A stretch of 14,353 nucleotides of DNA from Archaeoglobaceae archaeon (lineage in GTDB: Archaea; Halobacteriota; Archaeoglobi; Archaeoglobales; Archaeoglobaceae). The translations under genes were made by a program, and so were the position numbers. A model generated the notes under the pieces. That model ran no database searches, was not told where the DNA came from, and saw nothing but the letters and a program-made list of their open reading frames with translations. Every line of letters starts with the position of its first letter. The stretch's first letter is position 1. This document shows positions 8,236 through 13,208 of this stretch, one piece after another. The DNA is taken from assembly GCA_027016055.1 (NCBI GenBank), contig JALWBF010000203.1, positions 4,219 to 18,571 of the forward strand, given 5' to 3'.

Positions 8236-9230
8236 GCTCTCAGGCCCTCTCTAAGCTTTCTGACAACCTCCTCAGCCATCTCCATAGTCTTCAAATTTCC
8301 TCCCAAGTCTGGAGTTGTCTTACCTTCCGCTATAACTTCCTCCAAAGCCCTCTCAACCTTAATAGCTTCTTCGACGTATCCCAAATGCTTCAGCATCATG
8401 CAGGCTGAGAGAACCATTGCGGTCGGATTTGCTATCCCCTTTCCCGCTATATCCGGAGCAGAACCATGGACAGGCTCGAACAGTGCGTGCTTTTCGCCGA
8501 TGTTTGCCGAAGGAGCTAAGCCCAAGCCACCCACAAGCCCGGCGGCGAGATCGCTTACTATGTCGCCGAACATGTTGGTCGTAAGAATAACATCGAACCT
8601 CCACGGATCCATCACCAAATACATGCACGCAGCGTCGATGTAGTATTCGTTGTATTCGATATCCGGATAATCCTTCGCCACTTCTCTGCACACATTCCTG
8701 AACAATCCACAGGTTTTCTTCATGACGTTGGCTTTATGCAGAACCGTAACCTTCTTCCGCCCCTCCTTCCTTGCGAGCTCGAATGCGAACCTTGCGATCC
8801 TTTCGGAGCCCTTCTTCGTAATAATTCTAACGGTTTCAGCCACTCCGTCGAACTCAAACTCGAATCCTTTATAAAGGCATTCCGTATTCTCCCTAACTAT
8901 TACTATGTCAACGTTGTCGTATAGGGCTTTTACACCTCTGAAGGATTTAGCCGGACGGATGTTGGCGAAGGTTTCGAGCTCAAACCTCAGCTTCACGATG
9001 ACGTCAGCCGCTGTTTCTCCAACGGCTCCGAAAAGAACAGCGTCGCTTTCCTTGCATGCTTGAAGCGTCTCCTCCGGAAGCGGAGTTCCATACTTTTCGG
9101 CACATTCATCTCCGGCTTCCATGTAGATGTATTCGAATGGGAGGTCGAGCTCCCTTAGAACGAGCATCGCAGCCTCCATTACCTCCTTTCCTATTCCATC
9201 ACCGGGAATAACGACGATCTTTTTCTTCAT
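8232..9230 (-). CDS. leuB: 3-isopropylmalate dehydrogenase (isocitrate/isopropylmalate dehydrogenase family)
   Basis: The protein is 332 residues from ATG 9230. Hallmarks in order are VIPGDGIGKEV (N-terminus), LRFELETFANIRPAKSF (substrate-binding Arg region), IVRENTECLYKGFEF, KANVMKKTCGLF, the catalytic-Asp region YIDAACMYLVMDPWRFDVI, TNMFGDIVSDLAAGLVGGLG, and the NAD-binding HGSAPDIAGKGIANPTA. The enzyme oxidises and decarboxylates 3-isopropylmalate in leucine synthesis. Archaeal paralogues acting on homoisocitrate or methylmalate look similar, so the substrate is the least certain part; HGSAPDIAGKG favours an NAD enzyme. An ATG two codons upstream (9236) is possible, but a TATA element 25 bases before 9230 fits a leaderless start there. 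No other leucine-pathway genes are adjacent. Confidence 0.85.
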   Translation of the reverse strand: MKKKIVVIPGDGIGKEVMEAAMLVLRELDLPFEYIYMEAGDECAEKYGTPLPEETLQACKESDAVLFGAVGETAADVIVKLRFELETFANIRPAKSFRGVKALYDNVDIVIVRENTECLYKGFEFEFDGVAETVRIITKKGSERIARFAFELARKEGRKKVTVLHKANVMKKTCGLFRNVCREVAKDYPDIEYNEYYIDAACMYLVMDPWRFDVILTTNMFGDIVSDLAAGLVGGLGLAPSANIGEKHALFEPVHGSAPDIAGKGIANPTAMVLSACMMLKHLGYVEEAIKVERALEEVIAEGKTTPDLGGNLKTMEMAEEVVRKLREGLRA

Positions 9231-9250
9231 GATCATCCGTTCGAGTTCGG

Positions 9251-9259
9251 TTAAAACTA
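9251..9259 (-). promoter_or_regulatory. TATA box for leuB (possibly shared with top6A)
   Basis: The minus strand reads TAGTTTTAA, centred about 25 bases before ATG 9230. The only other A/T-rich spots in the 88-base leuB/top6A interval are weak, so plus-strand transcription of top6A may use the same element (TTAAAACTA). Confidence 0.4.
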
Positions 9260-9318
9260 CTTTTCGCTTTTTGCGGGTAACCGATAACGTTTTGATGTTA
9301 CGAACAGAGTTTCTATGG

Positions 9319-10389
9319 ATGTCCGCACTTCAAGCCCTCCTTAGCATAGTAGAGGACATCTACAATCAGATGAAGGAGAGGAAGATTCCGGAAATAAAGA
9401 TTACAACGAGAACTAAGCAGAACATCGAGTTCAGCGAGGAATCCGAAGTCTGGGTTTACGGAAGCAGGAAGTCCACGAGATCCGCAAAGAGCATTAAGGG
9501 GGCTTACCAGCTTTTGAGGATGGTCTACGTCATAGGATTCCTCAAGGAGCAGATGAAGCAGAACAAGTCTTCGACGCTCAGAGAGCTATACTACATATCA
9601 GAAAACTGGGGAATTGCGAAGTTCAAAGAACAGCTTGAGAGCGACAGACTTATTGAAGATCTGGAGATTTTAACGGGATTTCAGAGAGAAGCTTTCAATA
9701 TTCGTCCGGAGGAGGACGGTGCAACGGTGCTTGGGCCTATCAGAATAAGGGAGAAGACCAGAAGGGGTGAGAGAGTTATCCACTGTCAAGACGATGTCGG
9801 CGAAGGAGGTTATCAGATTCCGACGAACGTTGACAACTTGGAGTTCTTGGACTGCGATGCAGATTTCGTAATAGCCATAGAAACGGGAGGTATGCGTGAT
9901 AGACTTGTGGAGAACGGATTCGATGAGAAGTTCAACGCGATTATAGTCCATTTAAAAGGTCAGCCGGCAAGGAGCACTCGGAGGCTTTTGAGAAGGCTCA
10001 ATACGGAGTTAAATCTTCCCGTGGTAGTCTTTACCGACGGTGATCCTTGGAGTTACAGGATATTTGCATCTATAGCTTACGGCTCGATAAAGTCCGCTCA
10101 TCTTTCGGAATACCTTGCCACACCTTCGGCAAAATTCGTCGGAATTAGACCTTCGGACATAGTTAAATACAAGCTTCCCTCGGACAAGCTTACTGATGAG
10201 GACATAAGGGCATTGAACTCCATTCTGTCCGATCCAAGGTTCAGCGACGATTTCTGGCAGAAGGAAATAAAGCTCCAGCTTGAGTTGGGTAGAAAATCGG
10301 AACAGCAGGCTTTAGCGAAATACGGTTTGGATTACGTTACCGATGTCTATTTGCCGGAAAGGTTAACGGAATTGGGAGTTTTGAAATAG
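9319..10389 (+). CDS. top6A: DNA topoisomerase VI subunit A (Spo11-like)
   Basis: The protein is 356 residues from ATG 9319. It contains the catalytic Tyr in a winged-helix (CAP-like) domain, LRELYYISENW (Tyr 92 by analogy with Spo11). The Toprim metal site follows: Glu 188 in IAIETGGM and the DGD of VVFTDGDPWSYRIF (Asp 240, Asp 242). With subunit B (GHKL ATPase) it forms the type IIB enzyme that relaxes and decatenates DNA through a double-strand break. ATG 9295, adding MLRTEFLW, is an alternative start; 9319 was preferred because family N-termini usually begin about 10 residues before the IYxQ helix. No top6B lies beside it, so the two subunit genes must be separate. Downstream sequence is degenerate. 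Confidence 0.95.
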   Translation: MSALQALLSIVEDIYNQMKERKIPEIKITTRTKQNIEFSEESEVWVYGSRKSTRSAKSIKGAYQLLRMVYVIGFLKEQMKQNKSSTLRELYYISENWGIAKFKEQLESDRLIEDLEILTGFQREAFNIRPEEDGATVLGPIRIREKTRRGERVIHCQDDVGEGGYQIPTNVDNLEFLDCDADFVIAIETGGMRDRLVENGFDEKFNAIIVHLKGQPARSTRRLLRRLNTELNLPVVVFTDGDPWSYRIFASIAYGSIKSAHLSEYLATPSAKFVGIRPSDIVKYKLPSDKLTDEDIRALNSILSDPRFSDDFWQKEIKLQLELGRKSEQQALAKYGLDYVTDVYLPERLTELGVLK

Positions 10390-10739
10390 CATGACGATCT
10401 TTGGCCGATTCTTACGTTTTACTTGATCTACAGATACAGGAAGCCAGCGCTTGAGATGGAAGAAGAAAAAATACAGGAGGCCGTCGAGAAGATAGTTAAG
10501 GAGAAGCAGGCTATCAGATTAGACGTAAAGGTGTTGAAACGGTAGCCGAGGACGAGACCGGGCTAGCAATCTTTAGAAGCTTGGGCATCTACACAATCGG
10601 GGATCTATTGTCAAAGAGTGATGAGGAACTAATCGAAGCATTCAAGGAGAAGTATAAGCCGACGGCCGATCTTTCAGAAAAGGATCGGATTCGATTAAAG
10701 CGTGTATCTCCTCCGGAAGCTCGATCGTTATCGTTTTAG
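10390..10739 (+). pseudogene. Frameshifted gene remnant: membrane/coiled-coil part then helix-hairpin-helix-like part
   Basis: Two open stretches in different frames join near 10500-10540 to give one plausible protein. The first (10390-10545) lies directly in frame after the top6A stop. It has no start codon and reads DDLWPILTFYLIYRYRKP, a short hydrophobic segment, then an acidic helical stretch (MEEEKIQEAVEKIVKEKQ). The second (10500-10739, no start) reads GVETVAEDETGLAIFRSLG, then IYTIGDLLSKSDEELIEAF, a helix-hairpin-helix-like pattern, and ends in a charged tail. Neither stretch can be expressed alone, which suggests a truncated and frameshifted gene. Its stop overlaps tail to tail with the next minus-strand gene. 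I do not recognise the parent family. Confidence 0.5.
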
Positions 10740-11131
10740 ATTGGATTTTGGCATTTATAAATTTTTTCGATTAAATTTGTATCAATTACAACTTTCATGC
10801 TCTTTTCAGCTATTTTGATTTTTATTTCAGATAATTCCGGTTTTTCCGCCGGTTCCCTTATGGACTTGGGTTTGAACTTCTTGACCGCCTTTAATATCTG
10901 AAGCTTCTGAGGGGTTAAAAAGGATACATCCGTTACGACTATCTCTCCCTCCTCTATTTCTATATCTGGGTTCTTTAGGCAGTGAATCCAGTCCTCATAA
11001 TCCATTAACGCTACGTAATCGTCGGGATGCTTTTCTAAATACCCCTTTAACCTCTCCAAGCTACCATACTTTCTCTCAAATTCCTTAACCAATTCCGATG
11101 CCTTAACCTTCCTAACAAACTTCACCTGCAT
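10736..11131 (-). CDS. Hypothetical protein, possible TumA/HVO_A0114-like regulator with altered C-terminus
   Basis: The protein is 131 residues. The first 60 residues are charged and helical (VRKVKASELVKEFERKYG, with a YEDWIHCLKNPDIEIEEGE region). The stretch FLTPQKLQILKAVKKFKPKS followed by IREPAEK looks like the first two helices of the winged-helix antitoxin/regulator type (LTPxRLxLLxxI...SIREL) known from archaeal HVO_A0114/TumA proteins. The expected recognition helix and wing are missing. Instead there is an AT-rich tail ending in KVVIDTNLIEKIYKCQNPI, whose start resembles the N-terminus of a PIN domain. It may therefore be a deletion fusion. The ATG overlaps the stop of an upstream broken ORF by 10 bases, the coupling typical of toxin-antitoxin operons. 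The function is inferred weakly. Confidence 0.5.
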   Translation of the reverse strand: MQVKFVRKVKASELVKEFERKYGSLERLKGYLEKHPDDYVALMDYEDWIHCLKNPDIEIEEGEIVVTDVSFLTPQKLQILKAVKKFKPKSIREPAEKPELSEIKIKIAEKSMKVVIDTNLIEKIYKCQNPI

Positions 11132-11250
11132 AGCTCATCCCTCAGCTTATCCAGTATAACCCTTCCATACCTCTCAATGCGCTTAACAACGATATCAACA
11201 ATCTCGCCGGAAATTGCCCTGTTTCCCGAAATCTCCTTTCTGAACCCATG
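11122..11250 (-). pseudogene. Short decayed ORF between relE and the regulator gene
   Basis: This frame is open directly after the RelE stop codon and has no start codon of its own. It reads GFRKEISGNRAISGEIVDIV followed by an amphipathic, charged helical segment ending LDKLRDELCR. An ATG stands at 11247-11249, one base out of frame just before the GGG; adding one G to that run would give an intact 42-residue small protein. Its stop overlaps the next ATG in ATGCAGGTGA. The amphipathic composition and the overlap suggest an antitoxin-like small protein that was recently broken, or a sequencing error in a G run. No family is assigned. Confidence 0.4.
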
Positions 11251-11505
11251 TTAATGCCGCAGATCTTTTTCCCGTTTATCGACCAGAAGCACTAGGACAA
11301 TCTTATTCCTCTTATCAACGTAATATACAACTCTATAATCACCGACTCTTATCCTATAAACTCCTTTTCGACCTTTCAGCTTCTCATAAGGCTGAGAAAA
11401 GGGATCTCTTAAACCCTCGATTGCCGATATGATTCTCCTTTTATCCTCCTTATTTAACCTCTCGAGGAACTTCAAAACCCTTCTGTGGAGCTTGACCTCA
11501 AACAT
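11251..11505 (-). CDS. RelE/ParE-family toxin
   Basis: This 84-residue basic protein has the compact RelE fold pattern. An N-terminal strand and two helices (LHRRVLKFLERLNKEDKRRI) lead into the stretch through LRDPFSQPYEKLKGRKG, then YRIRVGDYRVVYYV and the final strand IVLVLLVDKREK. The core GxYRIRxGDYRVVYxV is the family signature, with the Arg/Lys residues used for mRNA cleavage in RelE relatives. It is most like archaeal RelE (aRelE). Its start overlaps the upstream small antitoxin gene by 8 bases, as in a translationally coupled toxin-antitoxin operon. RelE toxins cleave mRNA in the ribosomal A site while ParE relatives target gyrase; the sequence cannot settle which, but archaeal members are usually RelE-like. 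Confidence 0.85.
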   Translation of the reverse strand: MFEVKLHRRVLKFLERLNKEDKRRIISAIEGLRDPFSQPYEKLKGRKGVYRIRVGDYRVVYYVDKRNKIVLVLLVDKREKDLRH

Positions 11506-11695
11506 TCAACAACCTCTTCGCGGTTTCGAGATCCATCAACTCAAGTTCACCCTTTTCATAGGCTTCAATATCCTTGTCAATCATCTCAAGTTCATCCTCG
11601 CTTAAATCGAAGAAGCCCATAAAGTTTTCAATTTTCTCGTCGATTTCTTCAAGCTTCTCCTTGATCTCCTTCAGAAGTTCTACAACTTCGTTCAT
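11498..11695 (-). CDS. RelB-like antitoxin partner
   Basis: This 65-residue acidic protein is mostly predicted helix: a coiled-coil-like N-terminus (VVELLKEIKEKLEEIDEKIE) and a C-terminal part, AYEKGELELMDLETAKRLLN. The acidic helical build, the position just upstream of a RelE toxin and the 8-base overlap mark it as the cognate antitoxin, which would wrap the toxin and neutralise it. No clear ribbon-helix-helix or other DNA-binding domain is seen, so autoregulation would need another route. A TATA element 28 bases before the ATG makes this the first gene of the operon. Confidence 0.75.
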   Translation of the reverse strand: MNEVVELLKEIKEKLEEIDEKIENFMGFFDLSEDELEMIDKDIEAYEKGELELMDLETAKRLLNV

Positions 11696-11718
11696 CTGGT
11701 TAAGATAGTTCCGAGACG

Positions 11719-11728
11719 ATAAATAATT
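11719..11728 (-). promoter_or_regulatory. TATA box for the toxin-antitoxin operon
   Basis: The minus strand reads ATTATTTATC, centred about 28 bases before ATG 11695, predicting a leaderless antitoxin mRNA. Confidence 0.5.
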
Positions 11729-11860
11729 TACTGCATCTTTTCTTCTAGTTTACTAATAATTTTTTATCCTGTAGGTCTGCATTACATCATCTCGAAAATA
11801 CCCTAAGAAGCTTCCTCATAAATCGGGGCGGAAGGAAGTCGTCAATACCACCCAGGCCCT

Positions 11861-11870
11861 CCTTTCTGGC
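11861..11870 (-). repeat. CCTTTCTGGC motif, inverted match to 12697-12706
   Basis: CCTTTCTGGC here is the exact reverse complement of GCCAGAAAGG at 12697-12706, just upstream of tRNA-Val. A third, nearly identical copy (CCTTTCTGCC) lies at 11896-11905. Confidence 0.5.
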
Positions 11871-11885
11871 AAATAGCGAGCTTAA

Positions 11886-11895
11886 TTTTTAAATA
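11886..11895 (+). promoter_or_regulatory. Orphan TATA-like element
   Basis: TTTTTAAATA followed by CC resembles the leaderless promoters elsewhere in the window. Transcription would start near 11915 and lead into sequence with no plus-strand ORF, so it is either a non-coding RNA promoter or a relic. Confidence 0.3.
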
Positions 11896-11903
11896 CCTTT
11901 CTG
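11892..11903 (+). repeat. 12-base repeat, inverted relative to 12699-12710
   Basis: AATACCTTTCTG matches the reverse complement of bases 12699-12710. On the tRNA side it sits between the TATA box and the 5' end of tRNA-Val; here it also follows a TATA-like run. The two copies may descend from one duplicated promoter segment. Confidence 0.5.
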
Positions 11904-11933
11904 CCAGAACCACAGGCTCCTCTTTTCCTCCTC

Positions 11934-11953
11934 CAGTAGTTTATAACATACTG
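11934..11953. promoter_or_regulatory. Imperfect palindrome, possible operator
   Basis: CAGTAGTTTATAACATACTG is an imperfect inverted repeat (16 of 20 positions agree) with identical CAGTA/TACTG arms and a TTATAA centre. A dyad of this size in a control region with a ribbon-helix-helix gene nearby is a plausible operator. No binding data can be read from sequence. Confidence 0.3.
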
Positions 11954-11972
11954 TTATTTCAGCCAAAACTTG

Positions 11973-12000
11973 TCTAGTGGCATCCAATAATCTAGTGGCA
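11973..12000. repeat. Direct repeat TCTAGTGGCA x2 with 18-base period
   Basis: TCTAGTGGCA occurs at 11973-11982 and again at 11991-12000. The spacers differ, so only the 10-base cores are repeated. The spacing is near, but not exactly, two helical turns. Confidence 0.5.
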
Positions 12001-12037
12001 ATATAATGTCGTAACTAAGCATCGCTGTGCAGGAGGA

Positions 12038-12045
12038 TTTTTAAC
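12038..12045 (+). promoter_or_regulatory. TATA box for the nuclease-like gene
   Basis: TTTTTAAC is centred 23 bases before ATG 12064. It follows AGGAGGA, which here lies upstream of the TATA and so would not act as a ribosome-binding site for this gene. Confidence 0.4.
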
Positions 12046-12063
12046 GGCCGCAAATTTGGGATT

Positions 12064-12423
12064 ATGGACTTGGATAAGGTTGTGGTGGTTGACGGAGAGA
12101 TAAAAGCGTTAATCGAATACAAATGGAGGAACGAGGATTTTGAGAGGGCGATACCCGTCAATGCCTTCCAGTTCATAACGTTGCGGGATTTATCAAGGAA
12201 ATCGGGAGTTCCTCTTTACTACATAGTGGAGATTGGAGCATACAGAGGGAAATGGTTTAGGGTTACGAAGATTGACCCTCGCAAGCGTTACAGGATAAAG
12301 AGATGTGGTAATGGCGATGTCCGGGATACTTACACCATTGTGAACATCGATAACACGGAACTTCTTAATGAGCTTGAGTTTAAGTCTTGGCTAAGAGAGG
12401 TGTTGCTGAATGGAAGAACTTAA
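12064..12423 (+). CDS. Small PD-(D/E)xK nuclease-like protein, possibly N-terminally truncated
   Basis: The protein is 119 residues. It begins MDLDKVVVVDGEIKALIEYK, a D...ExK arrangement (Asp about 2 or 4, Glu and Lys of IEYKW near 18-20) typical of the metal site of PD-(D/E)xK nuclease folds. A helix, then strands LYYIVEIGAYRGKWFRVTKI, follow in the order expected for that fold. The N-terminal helix that usually precedes the first Asp is missing, but the same frame upstream of the ATG is open from 12016 and reads LCRRIFNGRKFGI, which looks coding. The gene may therefore be 5'-truncated, or may start at CTG 12022. It overlaps the next gene by 14 bases. The nuclease assignment rests on a short motif. 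Confidence 0.5.
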   Translation: MDLDKVVVVDGEIKALIEYKWRNEDFERAIPVNAFQFITLRDLSRKSGVPLYYIVEIGAYRGKWFRVTKIDPRKRYRIKRCGNGDVRDTYTIVNIDNTELLNELEFKSWLREVLLNGRT

Positions 12424-12697
12424 TTTTTATTCTCATGGGAGAATTAACGTGGGTAGGCGACCCAAAGGTAGGGTGGATTTCACGTTAAGAATCGATAAGC
12501 ATCTGTTGCAGCGTTTGAGGGAAATAGCGGAAGCCGAGGGGACTACCATTGCGGATCTCTTGGAGCCTAAAATTATTGAACTCGTAGCGGTATATGAGAA
12601 GAATTTGAAGTGGGCTCGCCCGGATTCGAACCGGGGACCTTCGCCTCGTCAGGGCGACGTCATAACCCCTAGACCACGAGCCCTTGCTATATTATAG
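12410..12697 (+). CDS. Ribbon-helix-helix (CopG/Arc-like) protein whose frame runs through tRNA-Val
   Basis: Residues 21-62 read GRVDFTLRIDKHLLQRLREI, then AEAEGTTIADLLEPKIIELV: one strand and two helices joined by GTT, the ribbon-helix-helix DNA-binding fold of CopG-type repressors. RHH proteins often repress their own operon or control plasmid copy number. From residue 68 (base 12611) the frame is simply the complement of tRNA-Val, giving the well-known artefact peptide WARPDSNRG, and stops at 12695-12697. The natural C-terminus therefore probably lay near residue 67 and was lost when this DNA became joined to the tRNA. The ATG overlaps the upstream nuclease-like gene, so the two form one transcription unit. 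The RHH part is likely real; the C-terminal 28 residues are suspect. Confidence 0.65.
   Translation: MEELNFYSHGRINVGRRPKGRVDFTLRIDKHLLQRLREIAEAEGTTIADLLEPKIIELVAVYEKNLKWARPDSNRGPSPRQGDVITPRPRALAIL
12611..12683 (-). tRNA. tRNA-Val (anticodon GAC)
   Basis: The minus strand folds as a complete 73-base cloverleaf. The acceptor GGGCTCG pairs with CGAGCCC with discriminator A, and the D arm is GTCTAGGGGTTATGAC. The anticodon arm TCGCC-CTGACGA-GGCGA gives anticodon GAC (Val), the variable loop is AGGTC, and the T arm is CCCGG-TTCGAAT-CCGGG. There is no intron, and CCA is not encoded (CTT follows). Its 3' end (12611) faces the accessory block, the arrangement expected for an element integrated at a tRNA 3' end. 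Confidence 0.95.
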
Positions 12698-12698
12698 C

Positions 12699-12710
12699 CA
12701 GAAAGGTATT
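12699..12710 (-). repeat. 12-base repeat, inverted relative to 11892-11903
   Basis: The minus strand reads AATACCTTTCTG, between the tRNA-Val TATA box and the tRNA 5' end. It is the second copy of the 11892-11903 motif, about 800 bases away in opposite orientation. Confidence 0.5.
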
Positions 12711-12715
12711 ATAAG
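12707..12715 (-). promoter_or_regulatory. TATA box for tRNA-Val
   Basis: The minus strand reads CTTATAATA, centred about 28 bases before the mature tRNA 5' end at 12683, the usual spacing for an archaeal tRNA promoter. Confidence 0.5.
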
Positions 12716-12728
12716 ATTTGCGGTAACG

Positions 12729-12736
12729 TTATTAAT
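12729..12736 (+). promoter_or_regulatory. TATA box for the dCMP deaminase gene
   Basis: TTATTAAT is centred about 24 bases before GTG 12756 and supports that non-ATG start as a leaderless one. Confidence 0.4.
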
Positions 12737-12755
12737 CGTTGCAGAGTCCTAAGAA

Positions 12756-13208
12756 GTGTCTCGTCCGAGCTGGGATGAATACTTTATGGAATTGGCGCAC
12801 GTAGTTGCGAAGCGCTCAACGTGCATAAGGCAGAAGGTCGGAGCAATTATCGTGAAGGACAAGAGAATTTTGGCAACTGGCTACAACGGGGCTCCAGCCG
12901 GCATGGATCACTGCTTGGACATCGGCTGCTTAAGGGAGCAGTTGGGAGTTCCGAGTGGTGAAAGGATAGAGCTCTGTAGGGGATTGCATGCGGAGCAGAA
13001 TGCGATAATTCAGGCTGCGAAGTTCGGAATAAGCATAGAGGGGGCTACGATGTATACAACCCATTGCCCCTGCATAACTTGTGCGAAGATGATCATAAAC
13101 GCCGGAATAAAGCGGGTCGTTTACGGAAAGGAATATGCGGACAAGAGGGGCTTGGAGCTGCTTAGGGAAGCCGGAATAGAAGTCGTTTACTTTCCGTTGA
13201 AAAAATAG
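12756..13208 (+). CDS. Deoxycytidylate (dCMP) deaminase
   Basis: This 150-residue zinc deaminase has the catalytic HAEQNA (His 78, Glu 80) and the zinc-ligand motif PCITC (Cys 106, Cys 109). Also present are the N-terminal MSRPSWDEYFMELAHVVAKR and the GYNGAPAG substrate loop, all in the order of the dCMP/ComE deaminase family. It converts dCMP to dUMP, feeding thymidylate synthesis. The start is GTG: the protein begins exactly at the family N-terminus and a TATA element is correctly spaced, while no ATG fits. Its stop is directly adjacent to the stop of the convergent DUF2258 gene. Confidence 0.93.
   Translation: MSRPSWDEYFMELAHVVAKRSTCIRQKVGAIIVKDKRILATGYNGAPAGMDHCLDIGCLREQLGVPSGERIELCRGLHAEQNAIIQAAKFGISIEGATMYTTHCPCITCAKMIINAGIKRVVYGKEYADKRGLELLREAGIEVVYFPLKK

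Larger units (their letters stand above)
11730..12037. other. Gene-free stretch with repeats, a palindrome and an orphan promoter
   Basis: I find no convincing coding frame here. The stretch holds a possible orphan plus-strand promoter (11886-11895), copies of a CCTTTCTGGC-like motif also found beside tRNA-Val, a 20-base imperfect palindrome, and a 10-base direct repeat. It separates the minus-strand toxin-antitoxin operon from the plus-strand nuclease-like gene and may be the control region, or eroded core, of an integrated element. Confidence 0.5.

Noticed and set aside
8359..8691. 110-codon minus-strand ORF within leuB
   Set aside because: Same strand, alternate frame of a well-conserved dehydrogenase; Arg/Ser-rich and without protein-like pattern.
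10618..10624. GTGATGA, a possible box C of a C/D guide RNA
   Set aside because: No CTGA box D at the expected distance, and it falls within the HhH-like remnant's reading frame.
10686..10694. CGGATTCGA matching part of the tRNA-Val T arm, considered as a left att site
   Set aside because: Only 9 bases match, with no similarity on either side; expected by chance and too short for an attachment repeat.
11889..12014. Minus-strand open frame reading ATRLLDATRQVLAEIT and LLEEEKRSLWFWQKGI
   Set aside because: It has no start codon and partly arises from the direct repeat (GCCACTAGA twice). No promoter or known motif; it could be a remnant but cannot be supported.
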